Shown one piece after another: positions 22,940-33,619 of a stretch of 64,000 nucleotides of DNA. The stretch lies in assembly GCA_013368315.1 (NCBI GenBank), contig JAACJM010000018.1:744001-808000 (forward strand), written 5' to 3'. A model generated the notes under the pieces. That model saw only the letters and a list, made by a program, of their open reading frames with translations. It searched no databases and had not been told where the DNA came from. The position numbers were made by a program, and so were the translations under genes. Source of the stretch: Tetrapyrgos nigripes (lineage: Eukaryota; Basidiomycota; Agaricomycetes; Agaricales; Campanellaceae). Positions within the stretch are counted from its first letter, which is position 1, and each line of letters starts with the position of its first letter.

Positions 22940-23153
22940 TTTGTAAAGTATGTGAATGACTTTTACAAAAGCGCACTCCCTGACCATATTTTACAAAGGC
23001 CATAATTTACGACCCGAAGTCATGATGCCAAGTAGCCGCTTCCTAACTGACGGCATTCCAACAGCTTCCGGACTCGCCTTCCTAATTAGGAAGGCTAGGC
23101 AAGCCCCCAGAGGGATTTGGCCCAGTATATCTATTGTCCGCATCATTTACAAA
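22940..23153. repeat. Second TTTACAAA cluster after the KDZ stop
   Basis: TTTGTAAA (inverted) at 22940 and TTTACAAA at 22962, 22990 and 23146. The position directly after the transposase stop is that expected for subterminal transposase-binding repeats. Confidence 0.55.
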
Positions 23154-24389
23154 AGCCTACTGGATAAGGTATTGGGGTACTATACAAAAGTATTACAGCA
23201 TCAGCTGTGGGGCTTGGTCCTACATCTACTAGTGCTCCTCGTTCCGGTCTACTTTTTCTACATCGACATCTACAGTAGAGAAACAGGAACAACAATCCAG
23301 AATAGAGTTCTGGACAACCCCAGAGGCTTGAGATTGTTGTTTGTGCATCATCGAGAAAATTGGTGGACCTGGAGAGAGGAGGAGAGCGAGAGCACTCCTT
23401 TGGATGCCTCCTTCGCAACTTGCGTCTCATGATCCCGACGACTCCCTGTCTAGAGCTGGGAATCAAACTGCCAGTGATGGCGCAGAGGAAAAGGGAAACC
23501 TAGACACCCTCGCTCAAGCTGAAGAAGCTTACTGGCAAGATTCTAGGTATGGGCACAAGTATCTGCCTCTCCTTCCTCTGAGCTTCTACCCATGCAACTC
23601 AGTTGATGATGTCAGGGAAGGTGAGGATATCCAGTTGCGGTCATCATCAATATCGTCGTTGGCCAATGCCAACATCGATGCTCATCAGACCCAGACCCTT
23701 CCACCATTCTTCCTTGCCCTCGACAAGGCATGTTTGGATACCCTAGAACAAGAGATGGCTGAAGGACGGTGGTATTATCCATCCAGCTATTGAGGCTCGA
23801 TGGTCCAGCAGCATTCCCCATGCAGAAATCGCCATTGTCGTCGTCGCTGTTGTCTTGAAATCGGTCTTGATACAAGCTAAAATCCACCAGAGGTTTAGAC
23901 CCAGATATTACTGCATTTTCCCTGGCTTTCTGGAGTTCTTCATGAAGTGCACGTTGGTTGGGCGTATATTTTCGAATGCGAGAGCGCTGGGGTTGGGAAT
24001 CACCAGAGCCAGTGAGAAAATGAGCAGGAGCTTTGAAGATTGCGGGTGCCAATCTCTTCAACTTGCTATGTCGAGACTGAAAATCTAGAACGCGTCGCAT
24101 CACGTGCCTCAGAAGCTGTCCGTTGATCGGAGAACTCAAAATTGAAAGCTAAAATTGCGTGGTGGGCGTTTTAGGACTTGTCTCAGAACCAGCACGTCAT
24201 AACCTATGATTTTCGAAAGTAAGTCTTTTCCCCTTCTTTCTGTGCACGTCTGGACCCAGGAGTATGCAGCAACGACCCTGGGGCAGCAGAAAGTGGTTGA
24301 GACTACGCTGTTTGACGCATTTGACGTGTTTTGCTTACTCATCGACGCGATCTCCAGTTGCTGACATCCTCCTTTTCTCTAGGTCGACA
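23154..24389. other. No certain gene
   Basis: Long open frames on both strands overlap at 23341-23793 (+) and 23612-24139 (-). The minus frame (RIRKYTPNQRALHEELQKAR) has better coding character but no domain I recognise. Neither is annotated as a gene. Confidence 0.35.
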
Positions 24390-25808
24390 TCTCCGGGCTG
24401 CAACACTCAGCAAGAGCGTGATGAAATCCAGCAATATGTGCAGCGCATCCAGGTCGACGTTGACACCTCCCACCTGTTCCAGTCTGCCCAAACTGCCCAG
24501 TGTGTTTATGAAGATGAAAATGCTGAACAGAACGACGAACCGATTGGCTTGAAGACCTTTGAACTGCTGTCCCCAAGATCGTTCCCCTTTCCAAACTTGC
24601 TGAACCTCCGCTTCTTAAGCTTCCCCCAAAACCTATGCACAAGCCGTACAAACCTGACTATGAACTCACAGCAAAACAACGGAAAAATGCGAAATCACAT
24701 TTCAAGAGGCATCCCCAACGCTTTGAGGAGAGACAGAAAAGACAACAGCAGGTGCAGTGTAGCCTCAAAGCTTGCACTATCGGCAAGCTCGTCCTCGTCA
24801 TGCACATGAAGTCCATGGTTAGAGAGGTACTTCAGGCACAGGCAGGAGTTTGGACTGGGCCAAAGGCACTGTGTAACCCGACTTCATACATACTAGAACA
24901 GGTGAAGGCTATGGGGCTCAGGGTGGTTGAGTGGACAGGAAAGTGCGTACTCAATGCCATCATACTCCATTTTGTTCCTCATTCTTTTCTTTTCACAGAA
25001 CCAACATGATTGTTGAAGACCGAAATGGTACACCATTGGTCCTTATGGCATCTACCCTGAAGAGTACCGACTGGCAGCAAGTCGTACAAGCTATTGACAA
25101 CGTCTTCAAATCTGCTTTGGCTCGTTTGACCTGGCCATCTGCACCAACGCGCCGTGGCAACCACCAGTCTATTCCTCTCAGCGGCGGCAGGTCTTTTGGT
25201 GGTGGTCAAACCAAACCATCCAACTTCGCTCACACCCCTGCTAATCATGATCTATTATCCAAGTTGCGTGCTGATGCCAATGTCCAACGTGTTGCTGGTC
25301 TAGTTGACCATAAGTTTATGCAATTTCACCTCCATTTTTTGTGTCTAACAATTCTATAGAATACTACAAGACATTTTTCCCTGGCATCTACCACAACATC
25401 ATGACTCAACTCGAGGAAGACAACCCCAGCTTGAGCAACTATTCCCAAACTCCGTTTTCACCACTGCCAACGTCAATTTGGCCCGTGCTGTCTCCTTTCG
25501 CCATTTTGATCACCTCAACCTCCTCTTTGGTTTGTGTGCTGTTTTTCCCACTGGCACATACAATTACCGAAAAGGAGGTCACCTAGTTATTTGGTCTCGA
25601 CCCCAGTGAAACCCGTACCTTGCTGACTTTCTACTCGGCGTCTGGACTTTTTTGGTGGATACATAATGGGAACATGTCGGACAAAGAGTTTAAGGCTAGG
25701 ACGAACAGTAAGATGAGGTGGGCATGGGATCGACAATGTCAGGACCTCTGGAAAATGGGTATGGATTTACTTCGAGTGCGAGGACATTCTGTTTGTACTA
25801 CTTCTTAG
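24390..25808 (+). pseudogene. Tet-like 2OG-Fe(II) oxygenase relic
   Basis: A basic N-terminal region (PDYELTAKQRKNAKSHFKRH) leads to LRVVEWTG. An intron (24943-24998, GTGCGT...CAG) joins in frame to MIVEDRNGTPLVLMASTL, then SGGRSFGGGQTKPSNFAHTP. Later comes NSVFTTANVNLARAVSFRHF with HFDH at 25502-25513, the H-x-D iron-binding pair, and NYRKGGHLVIW. The end reads FYSASGLFWWIHNG and MGMDLLRVRG. From memory this matches the Agaricomycete-expanded Tet-like 2OG-Fe(II) oxygenase family, whose true TET/JBP members oxidise 5-methylcytosine. Lesions: a frameshift near 24570, another before 25440, and a deletion near 25590 that removes the strands with the second iron-binding His. The substrate of this copy cannot be inferred. 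Confidence 0.55.
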
Positions 25809-26246
25809 TTAACAATGTATGGTTTTCTTGAGTGCTTGTCAATGATATATTTACTTGCTTTCTCTAATTATGATTGATTTTGAGTGAATGAGGAGGACGC
25901 AGTCTGGCGACGAGGTAAAAGACCTCAATTGGAGGCTAGGTACATTTGTATTGCGAACTCGTAAAATAAATTCTGCTACTTTCAAGTGCATTCGTACACT
26001 CATAGACATACTAGAAAAATACAGAAAAAATAGGAAATACAGCTGGAAGCATTCTGATGCTGAGTATCAAGTTTTTGCAGGGATCAAGTATGAGTGAGGA
26101 AGTATAATTAAAGATTAGTCCTTATAACGACCTTGGAAAGCAAATCTCATATGTAATTCTCACCTCTCTTTCATCTTTTCTTCAACCATCCTCTACCTCA
26201 ACATTGCTTATTCATCACATACGCTATAACCGTTTGATTCCTAGGC
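25809..26246. other. Intergenic, no gene seen
   Basis: AT-rich, with only short frames and no recognisable domain. Confidence 0.4.
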
Positions 26247-26900
26247 ATGCCTAGACGTTGTACCAAATCCGCAATTGCCAAAGCTAACTGTACAGCCTGA
26301 AGAAAAAGACGCTGCAAAAGCTCGCAGCCGTCATCTCGCAGACCGTCGCTACCGTCGAAAGTGCATTTCCTGTTCTTGCTTCTTTGCATCTTGCTAATAT
26401 ATTCGCTCTAATTCTACTTTATTATTTTGTCTGTCTGGTTCTCTCAGAGTGCGCCGTGAAGCCCCGGAGAAGGCAAGGGATAGGATGGCAAAACGTTGAG
26501 CACAAATGTCCAAAGAAGAGAAGGCCAAGGGAAAAGAGAAGAGGAAAGCATACGATAGCAAGCACTACCTAATGTGTGTTTGCTATACCTTTCTTTCTAT
26601 CTCATCTCATTGTTCCTAATCCAGTCATCGTGAAGACATTCTCCATGTTGCAATGAGACAGTGTGCGCAGTGCGTGTCCACAGCTGTATTTTTTCTACAT
26701 AACTTACCATCCTTTTCTCCCTCCAGAACGTTCATTCAAAAACATGGTGAAGCCACATTCTGGTCTGACTATCCTCATCGAAAGGTCGAGTTGAGGAAAT
26801 CTTTGGGACAGGGGCTATTACCTCAGGACGCTACCCAATTTCCTGAGCAATTATGTTTTGGGTGGGTGATCATTCGTAATCAAGCATCATGATGAATTTT
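26247..26900 (+). pseudogene. Basic coiled-coil protein fragment, multi-exon, unrecognised
   Basis: A frame starting MPRRCTKSAIAKA is followed, after a one-base shift, by QPEEKDAAKARSRHLADRRY. An intron (26361-26447, GTGCAT...CAG) joins to VRREAPEKARDRMAKR, a TGA at 26497-26499, then AQMSKEEKAKGKEKRKAYDS. Further exons may include HREDILHVAMRQ (26630-26670) and FIQKHGEATFWSDYPHRK (26730-26780). The charged, helical composition is common in N-terminal parts of Agaricomycete transposon-linked proteins. No function is assigned. Confidence 0.35.
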
Positions 26901-27044
26901 GACGCTTTGTCCAGGTCCTTGCCAACAGGATTCCTGAGACTACCGGATGATTAGTTGGAAGGGCTCCAGCTCTACTACCATGGATGACAATGACAAAGGT
27001 GTACATCCTTCACCGTCCCGCTTCAGCCTCCACTGACGATACAT

Positions 27045-27600
27045 TTGAGCATGCTGGCAAAATAGCGTATGACCCTCAAGATTTGGTAGATGTTGGAAGA
27101 AAGTTGGAGGCAAAATGAGTTGATGATCATGGAGGAAGTTTTGCTCAGGATCAAGGACAAGCAGGTGAGTTGACTCTATCTTTTCTTTCATGGTTAGGCT
27201 CCTCTTTTGGAGATGCAGCTCTGTTTTTGTTTGTGTGAAGCTAACCAGGTTATATCTTTTCTACAGGGTTGCCTATGTATCTCTCTCTGGAACGACCACA
27301 TTCCTTATGCTCTTCGAGGTTGCATCCTCATGGAGCTTGCTCTACAATGCTGTATCTCTTGTCAGAGATCCCTCACATTGGCGTGTGCCTGCTTCGTTGA
27401 CATGGGCGTCCTCCAAACTGAGAAACGGTACTTCCTCCTTTTTGACATGGCCACCCACTCCATTGCCAACTACACCACCAAATCCAACCTCATCACTCAC
27501 GTCACCACTCTACTCACCACCTCAACCACAACTGTCCCCAGTACCACTCTAGAGAAAGGTGACAGCTGGCCTTCCATCTGGCATCCCCTGGCAAATCACC
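27045..27600 (+). pseudogene. GOLPH3/Vps74 (GPP34 domain) partial copy
   Basis: The 5' exon gives HAGKIAYDPQDLVDVGRKLE, then after a one-base frameshift MIMEEVLLRIKDKQ. The intron at 27165-27266 (GTGAGT...CAG) falls between Q and G, and the next exon gives WNDHIPYALRGCILMELALQ and then MGVLQTEKRYFLLFDMATHS. These are the signature blocks of GOLPH3/Vps74, a Golgi PI4P-binding protein that retains glycosyltransferases. The 70-80 residues normally lying between the RGCILxELAL block and the GVLxTEKR block are deleted, and the C-terminal third is not recognisable after about 27560. Retention of the intron shows that this is a DNA-level copy, not a retrocopy. A complete functional copy is expected elsewhere in the genome. 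Confidence 0.78.
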
Positions 27601-28505
27601 TCTGTCTTACTTCAACTTACCACAACTTGCTCCACACTAACTTGTCGTCATTACCACTCGATGCTGACAACTTTCATACCCGTAAAGCAGGATCAGCTTG
27701 TCACTCCCATGTCCAATGCCTCGCGTCCATGAAAAATGTAGTGCCCTCACATCACCTCTCACTGACCCTCTCACCGACCCCCTCACCGACTCTCTCACCA
27801 CTCCCACCGATTTCATCTGCTTCTTTCTGGTAAAGAGCCTTACTGTGGAACGAGCCATTTTCGATGCCAAACAGGAGGCGATGAGTAAGAGTGAGCAACA
27901 TCGGTTACTCAACAGTAGCTGTGGATAGGTCTATTTCTGCCCACCCTGTTTCCTTGGTGCTCCTCTTCCACCTCCAGCCACCTAACCAACTCTAAATCTA
28001 TGCTCACGGCATCAACAAATGTCCTCAACGCACTATTCATCCTTCCCACCCATTTTATATTACCCTCTTCCCTCAAGCCGAACAAAAACCCGGTTGCCTC
28101 AAATGCTCTGGGTCGCCCAAATTCCCACTGACGGTTCACCACCGCTACCAACGTTCCTTACTTCTCGAGTTCTTCAGCTCATTCACTCATTTTAACAATC
28201 TCTACAGTGTAGTCTGCCCACAAGCCCAATCTCTCAGTCGCAACGACTGGAACAATCCTTCCCTACGATAATGATGAAGCTGGAAGGAAGAGGATCAAGT
28301 TGATGGAGAATTTGCAGAGATGGTGGGAGCCGGAGAGGGTAACATACTTGATAACATGTATCAACTCTGGCTTTTACACTATACACGCAGTTTTACTTTC
28401 ATTCTTCCATTGGGTCATGGCATCTGCATCTCAGCCAAGTATCGGCCCCTATTCGTTCCAGAAGGATTGCACAAAAGAGACATTAATGTATTTGACTGGG
28501 GCGAC
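27601..28505. other. Linker between two host-gene fragments, no clear gene
   Basis: A 12-bp simple repeat (CTCACCGACCCC and variants, 27750-27800) and frames without recognisable domains. It might contain decayed remains of the GOLPH3-like 3' part. Confidence 0.4.
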
Positions 28506-28507
28506 TT

Positions 28508-29362
28508 TTTAACTAGAATGGATTTGACTGGGAAACTCGCTGAGCTTGAGCGAGCAGAAAAAGAAAAGATGGCAAAGAAAGTAGAAAACATAGCAAAGCA
28601 TGGAGTCAATGTCTTCATTAACCGGCAGCTGGTGTATAATTATCCAGAGAGTTTGTTGGCTGAGAAGGGTATCTTGGTGATTGAGCACGCGGATTTCGAT
28701 GGTGTGGAGAGGTTGAGTCGGGTTACTGGAGGAGAGATTGTCTCAACGTTTGGGAATCTGGACAAGGTCAAACTGGGTTATGCACAAGTGGTTGAGGAAG
28801 TGATGATTGGTGAAGACAAGGTAGGATGGTCTTTTCCCCTTTGCTTTTAGCTTGAAAACTGATGATTTCTCAGCTGATCAAATTTTCGGGCCTCCCATCT
28901 TCTTCGTCTGCCTGTACAGTTGTTCTACACAGTTTGACCAACCAAATACTAGATGAAGCTGAACGCTCACTACATGATGCTCTTTCTGTCTTATCCCAAA
29001 CCGCATCTACGGAACATCTAACCGTCTTGGGTGGAGACTGTTCTGAGATGCTCATGGTCTGCGCAGTGGATACTCTTGCTCGTGAAACTACTGGAAAGAA
29101 GAGTGTAGCTATAGAGTCTTTTGCCAAGGCCTTACGGACGATTCCAGTGATACTGGCGGGTAATGCAGGGCTAGATGCAACAGAGTTGGTTGCGGAGCTG
29201 AGAGCAGAACATTTTGAGGGATGCGGGGACAAGGGACTGGATTTGACCTTTAGCCCAACGGGTGAGGGCAGGGTGGGAAGTATGAGGGAGTTAGGCCTGG
29301 TGTCTATCCAACTAGTGACACATCAAGACGAGCAAGTCAGAATGGTTGAGCTGAGGGAGTAG
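28508..29362 (+). pseudogene. CCT2 (TCP-1 beta chaperonin subunit), 3' fragment
   Basis: Two exons (28508-28820, 28874-29362) with an intron at 28821-28873 (GTAGGA...CAG). The product reads [52 protein letters not shown] and [10 protein letters not shown]. After the intron come LIKFSGL, ILDEAERSLHDALSVLSQT, CSEMLMVCAVDTLARETTGK and NAGLDATELVAELRAEHFEG. This is the apical, intermediate and distal equatorial part of the chaperonin CCT beta subunit, which folds actin and tubulin. The first roughly 230 residues are absent. Several conserved positions differ (GGDCSEM for GGGxxEM, and an altered C-terminal DGVLRA-type end), so the copy is probably under relaxed selection. Confidence 0.85.
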
Positions 29363-30829
29363 GTATTGAGTAGCTAGCTAAAGAGGACAGTAAGCGAGAG
29401 GGCGACTGGGGAAGGAGATGATGGTGGCAGTTGGCGTGTCATGGTGGTTGGCAGTCATCGGAGGACATATCGTGTAGTTTTTTAAATAGTATCTATGACG
29501 ACAGTGTTCTTGGATAATGTAGAAGGTACAAATGTATTAGTATTGAAACTTGAAAGTTTGCGAGGATGAGGTGGGTTCCTCGTCGGGTTGCGTAGTGCTT
29601 ATGGTCTTTCTTCGACTTTTAAGTGGATGAAAACGGCATCACGGAAGAGTTTCAGAGGTGTTGGGAGATCTTGGTCTGCTGTGGATACGAGGACAAGAAG
29701 ACTATGGTGGTTCCTGTAACAAATCGTGCTTTAGTGACTTTATTTGAATATATTCGTAGGAACACACCAGTCAAGTAATCTCTCATTCCACTGGCTCTGC
29801 CGGCCCACTGCCTTCTGCACCTTTGCCTGTCTTCTTAACATGGTTCTCTTCTCAAACTCCTGATTCGTTGCTAGCTTTTCCTTGATGGCTGAGATTCTTC
29901 AACAAGTTACACGTCTTTCACTTCTTTGCATCGAAACCGTTGGGTCTGAGTGATGAGTTGTGTGTCATGAAGGTCATGGTGGTTTAAAACGATGACGAAA
30001 AGAAGGGTACAAGGAGGAGAGACCAAGGAGAGACCAAGGAGAGACAGCCGTTGGTGTGGTGGAAGTGAAAGAAACGGCACTGAGAAAACCGGCAAATGTG
30101 TAAGCGCTGAGATCTGAGAACAGGTGACCAAACCCATCACTATCGCTGCCTGATATTTATGGACATGCAAGCGCTAGACTGTGCCAAAATGAAAAGAAGC
30201 AGAGAAACACAGTAGCTAACCTGAGGAAAGCAGGGAAAGCAAAATTGCCCAATCAGGTAATGCCCCTGCACTTCCCAATTATGGATAGCTGACGATGACA
30301 ATGTCACCACAAGATGTAAGTACACATTCAATCTGTGCCCTGCGGCCATTCCCGTCTGAAGGGTATATAAGGCCCCATCATTCCCTCCCCTTGTTCCCTC
30401 CCCTCATACCTTCTCCTCTCCCTCCCTTTACTTTGACTGCAGCTCACTGTATGCATCAAGGCAGCGTAAGCTCCCAGGCACAACAGTGCGTTGATCTGGG
30501 CCAAGGGTTGGGGGGGCGGTCCGTAGCGCCGTAGGCATTTATTACCCATGTTTCATGCTCATGCAGACCTTTCCTTGACAGCATAAAAATGTATTTCTCT
30601 TTATCCACTTACTGATACGTATGTACAATATGCCTGTGTACACTGTAGTCTACTTGTTGAATTGGAGTGTTTATCGTGAAGCTATTGTCTGCTCTCGATG
30701 GTATCTCAGCAGTAAACATTATGTATCAATGCTCTGGGTTTGACTTGAATTTGAACCTTCTAGTATTAGCTCGCATCATTGCATTGTTGTAAGACCCTTA
30801 GGTATATTGCCTGTGTAACCCTGTGAGCA
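29363..30829. other. Intergenic; one promoter-like TATA site
   Basis: No coding frame is convincing. GGGTATATAAGGCCCC at 30360-30375, followed by a pyrimidine-rich stretch (30376-30440), looks like a core promoter. No gene could be tied to it. Confidence 0.4.
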
Positions 30830-31210
30830 CAGCTTGATAATGCTCCCAATAATTACATCCCCTGGTACTATTTCTACCCTCATAAACCCCATAATACCAT
30901 TGCAATGTGGTTATAACTATCACCATAGTTCTAGTAACTGCCACTATGCCCTATGTTATAACCCTCAAAATAGGATTATAATACCATTATAACTCTCAAA
31001 ATCTTTTCAGAACTTAAAATCATTTCAAGCTTTATAAAACCCATAACTCAGTTATAATCCTGGGCATCATTCCCAAAGTCCACCACTATTATCTACATTA
31101 CAACAGTATTATAGGCCTATTACCAGAAAGCTAGATTGAAGTAATCTAGTTATAATATACTGTAATTGTTTTAGGTATTTTGGGGGTTATGGGGATTATA
31201 ATCAGCTTAT
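30830..31210. repeat. TTATAAC-motif region with weak terminal inverted symmetry
   Basis: GTTATAA/TTATAAC-type words recur about ten times between 30835 and 31200. The left CCCCATAATACCATT and the right GGGGTTATGGGGATTAT are partly complementary. This may be a small degraded MITE. Confidence 0.4.
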
Positions 31211-31324
31211 CACAGAGGGTAATTTTGTCTGATGTCATAGGTACCAGGAGACGAGATCTAGAACAAAAGAAGTAGAAGGAATGGAAGACAGGGTCTGGAA
31301 GCGAAGACAGGAAGGGATTCATGA

Positions 31325-31432
31325 CAGAATACACCCTGAATATGCCCTGAATATGCCCTGAATACATCCTGAATATGCCCTGAATACACCCTGAATATGC
31401 CCTGAATATGCCCTGAATATGTCCTGTGAATT
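31325..31432. repeat. 12-bp minisatellite, about nine units
   Basis: Head-to-tail copies of CCCTGAATATGC and the variants CCCTGAATACAC and TCCTGAATATGC. Because the unit is a multiple of three it keeps a long open frame on the minus strand that is probably not a gene. Confidence 0.8.
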
Positions 31433-31499
31433 GTCCATGAATACACCCTGAATCCTTTCATATCATTTGTCCTCAATTGTTTCTTTTTTACCCATCTTT

Positions 31500-32320
31500 G
31501 TTTTTGATAAGTTTCCTGTAAGTCCTAATGCCTTACAGCATACATTCCAAAATCTCAGCATCCATGTAAAACCTCTGTAATACTTTGTTTCTTACTGCAG
31601 TATCACTGTGACTTAACTGTCACATTGTTTATCCTCTGTCACGGCACTGGAATTTTCAAATTTTCCTTTCTGATTCTTGTATTCTCTCTATAATCCACAC
31701 TGTCTTACCAATGTATTACTGTGACTCAAATGTCACGGGAAGTCTCTTGTAACTACCTTTGTCAGAACTGAAGATTTACTACATTATCCATTGTTGTAAA
31801 TCCCCTGTAATACTGTCTTGACTTACTGAGAGATTTACTGTGACTGTGTGTCACTCTGAAATACCTCTCTATTTCTCAGCAGTATTACAGAATGTATTAC
31901 TGTGACAGCATGTCACACTGAAATGTTCCTGTAATCCACCCTGCATTGTTCTGAAAAATATGTGTTTGTAATACTCCTGTAATGTAAGGTGTATTACTTA
32001 TTGAATTCCTTGTCATAAGGACACCTTAATACCCCTGTATGGCAGGGTAATTATGGTAATTTCTTCCAGTGTCACTCTGAAATACCTCTGTATTTCTTGG
32101 CAGTATTACAGAATGTATTACTGTGACACTATGTCACACTGAAATGTTGCTGTAATCCCCCCTACTTTACAGCAGTCTTACAGCATTGTTCAGAAAAATA
32201 TATGTGTTTGTAATACTCCTGTAATGTAAGGTGTATTACTTATTGAATGACTTGTAGTAAGGCTACTGTAATACCCCTGTATGGCAGGGTATTTACAGGG
32301 ATTTGCTTCCAGTGTCTGCT
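31500..32320. repeat. CTGTAAT/ATTACAG-rich region with a duplicated unit of about 220 bp
   Basis: The block starting TGTCACTCTGAAATACCTCT at about 31849 recurs at about 32070, and both run to CCCCTGTATGGCAGGGTA and TTCCAGTGTC. TGTAAT, ATTACT and GTGTCAC words are very frequent. The layout resembles the 171-bp repeat at 1255-1695, suggesting the same element family. Confidence 0.7.
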
Positions 32321-32429
32321 CGTCGTGATACAAATAGCAAAAAGACCTGTGTCAAGGAAGTTCAGCCATAGACTGGGTGAATTGGCCACTGTTTTCGTCA
32401 CTGCTTCCACGAGTGATCTGTGCACACGC

Positions 32430-33250
32430 TCCACAACTATGTGTACGCATACATATGCTTACCCCCTCCTCTATGCACCCACTGCCCCCCTTCCATTTCT
32501 ACCCCTCCCCACCACTTTATTGTGATACATGACACTCAACCCATGTCATCCATGATCATAGGCACTGAAGCCACAAAAAATGATGTGGCAGCTGGTATGA
32601 ATAGACATTTATGGCGAAAAGGAAAAGGTGCCACTGAGGCAGAGCAGTGGTGTTGGGGAGTGTGCATCAGAACTGTTTGGGGTATTCTTTGACAGGTTTG
32701 GCTGTCAGTGGTGTTTTAAATTTCTTGGTTATTAAATGATGTGAGAGTTTGAAGGCAAGGGGGTTAAGGGAAATGTTGGGGGAGGGGAGGCAGAATAATT
32801 GGGGGGGGGAGTTAGAATAATTGGGAGGAGGGATAGAACAATTGGCAGAGGGAGATATAACAATGAGGGGAGGGGGGTACAATAATGTGAGGGGGGGAAG
32901 GTGGGTGTTGGGATGTATGAGGGGAGGGGGTGGGACAAAGAATGAGGTCTGCACTGCATCGTCTATGAGGCTTTTCCTTCTTTTTGCCTTTGTTTTCATT
33001 TTGGTTGTTTTTCATTTCTGTATCTTATTCATTGCTAATCTCTGTCCCCCCTTCTCATTTATCTCTAATGTTCACTCTTTCATATTCATGTATAAGCTCC
33101 AATAAATATTTACCACCAAGAACAGAAAGTCAAGAAAACAATTGAGAATAGAGGACAGATCTCAGAGGGGAGCAGGCATCCTGCCTCAGGTTCCTAGTGA
33201 GGCACAGATGGGAGGAAATTGGAATAGAGGGAGTTTGAGTGAGTGATATG
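32430..33250 (+). repeat. Repeat family A, copy 2, with G-rich minisatellite
   Basis: The mirror partner of 5911-6790. 32765-32940 holds about five imperfect 25-30-bp units alternating GGGG runs with ATAACAATG or ATAATTGG. Several GGGG tracts lie within short distances on the plus strand, a composition able to form G-quadruplexes. Confidence 0.75.
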
Positions 33251-33619
33251 ATAGGACTGTACTTTTATCAATATTAATGCTAATATAATACATACGATGG
33301 CATCTTTCAAACAATACCAACTATATGCATTCTGAGATTAGGCAATGCAAAATAAGGATGGTTCGCAAGAGGAAAGTATGAATTGTTAAATTAACAATTG
33401 GACATGACCACCTTATCTCAACAATTCCTGATGGAAAAAAGATATAACTTGAGGTAGCAAGAAAATTACTCACCTAGTATATTAACAAAGTATGAAAATA
33501 GACTCAAAATATCGACTGAGCTGATTTATTGCAGTAGGTAGTAAGAACATATTGAACTGATATAACATTTGTGTGATTCATGAATTTGGAATTACTATGT
33601 TTTGCAGAGCTTGTCAGAT
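33251..33619. other. 3' flank of the NWD gene, no gene seen
   Basis: AT-rich, with no coding frame. It includes the presumed 3' untranslated region of the minus-strand NACHT-WD40 gene. Confidence 0.4.

Noticed and set aside
23400..23520. Reverse-strand tRNA suggested by GGAATCAAACTGCC
   Set aside because: No cloverleaf can be drawn and no A box is present on the complementary strand.
27750..27810. CRISPR-like short direct repeats (CTCACCGACCCC units)
   Set aside because: Contiguous simple repeats without unique spacers, in a eukaryotic context.
30361..30540. A gene driven by the TATA-like site at 30361
   Set aside because: No downstream frame with coding character or linked splice sites could be found within about 500 bp.
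31146..31476. Minus-strand open frames encoding SGHIQGIFRVY repeats
   Set aside because: They are the by-product of a 12-bp minisatellite whose unit length is a multiple of three.
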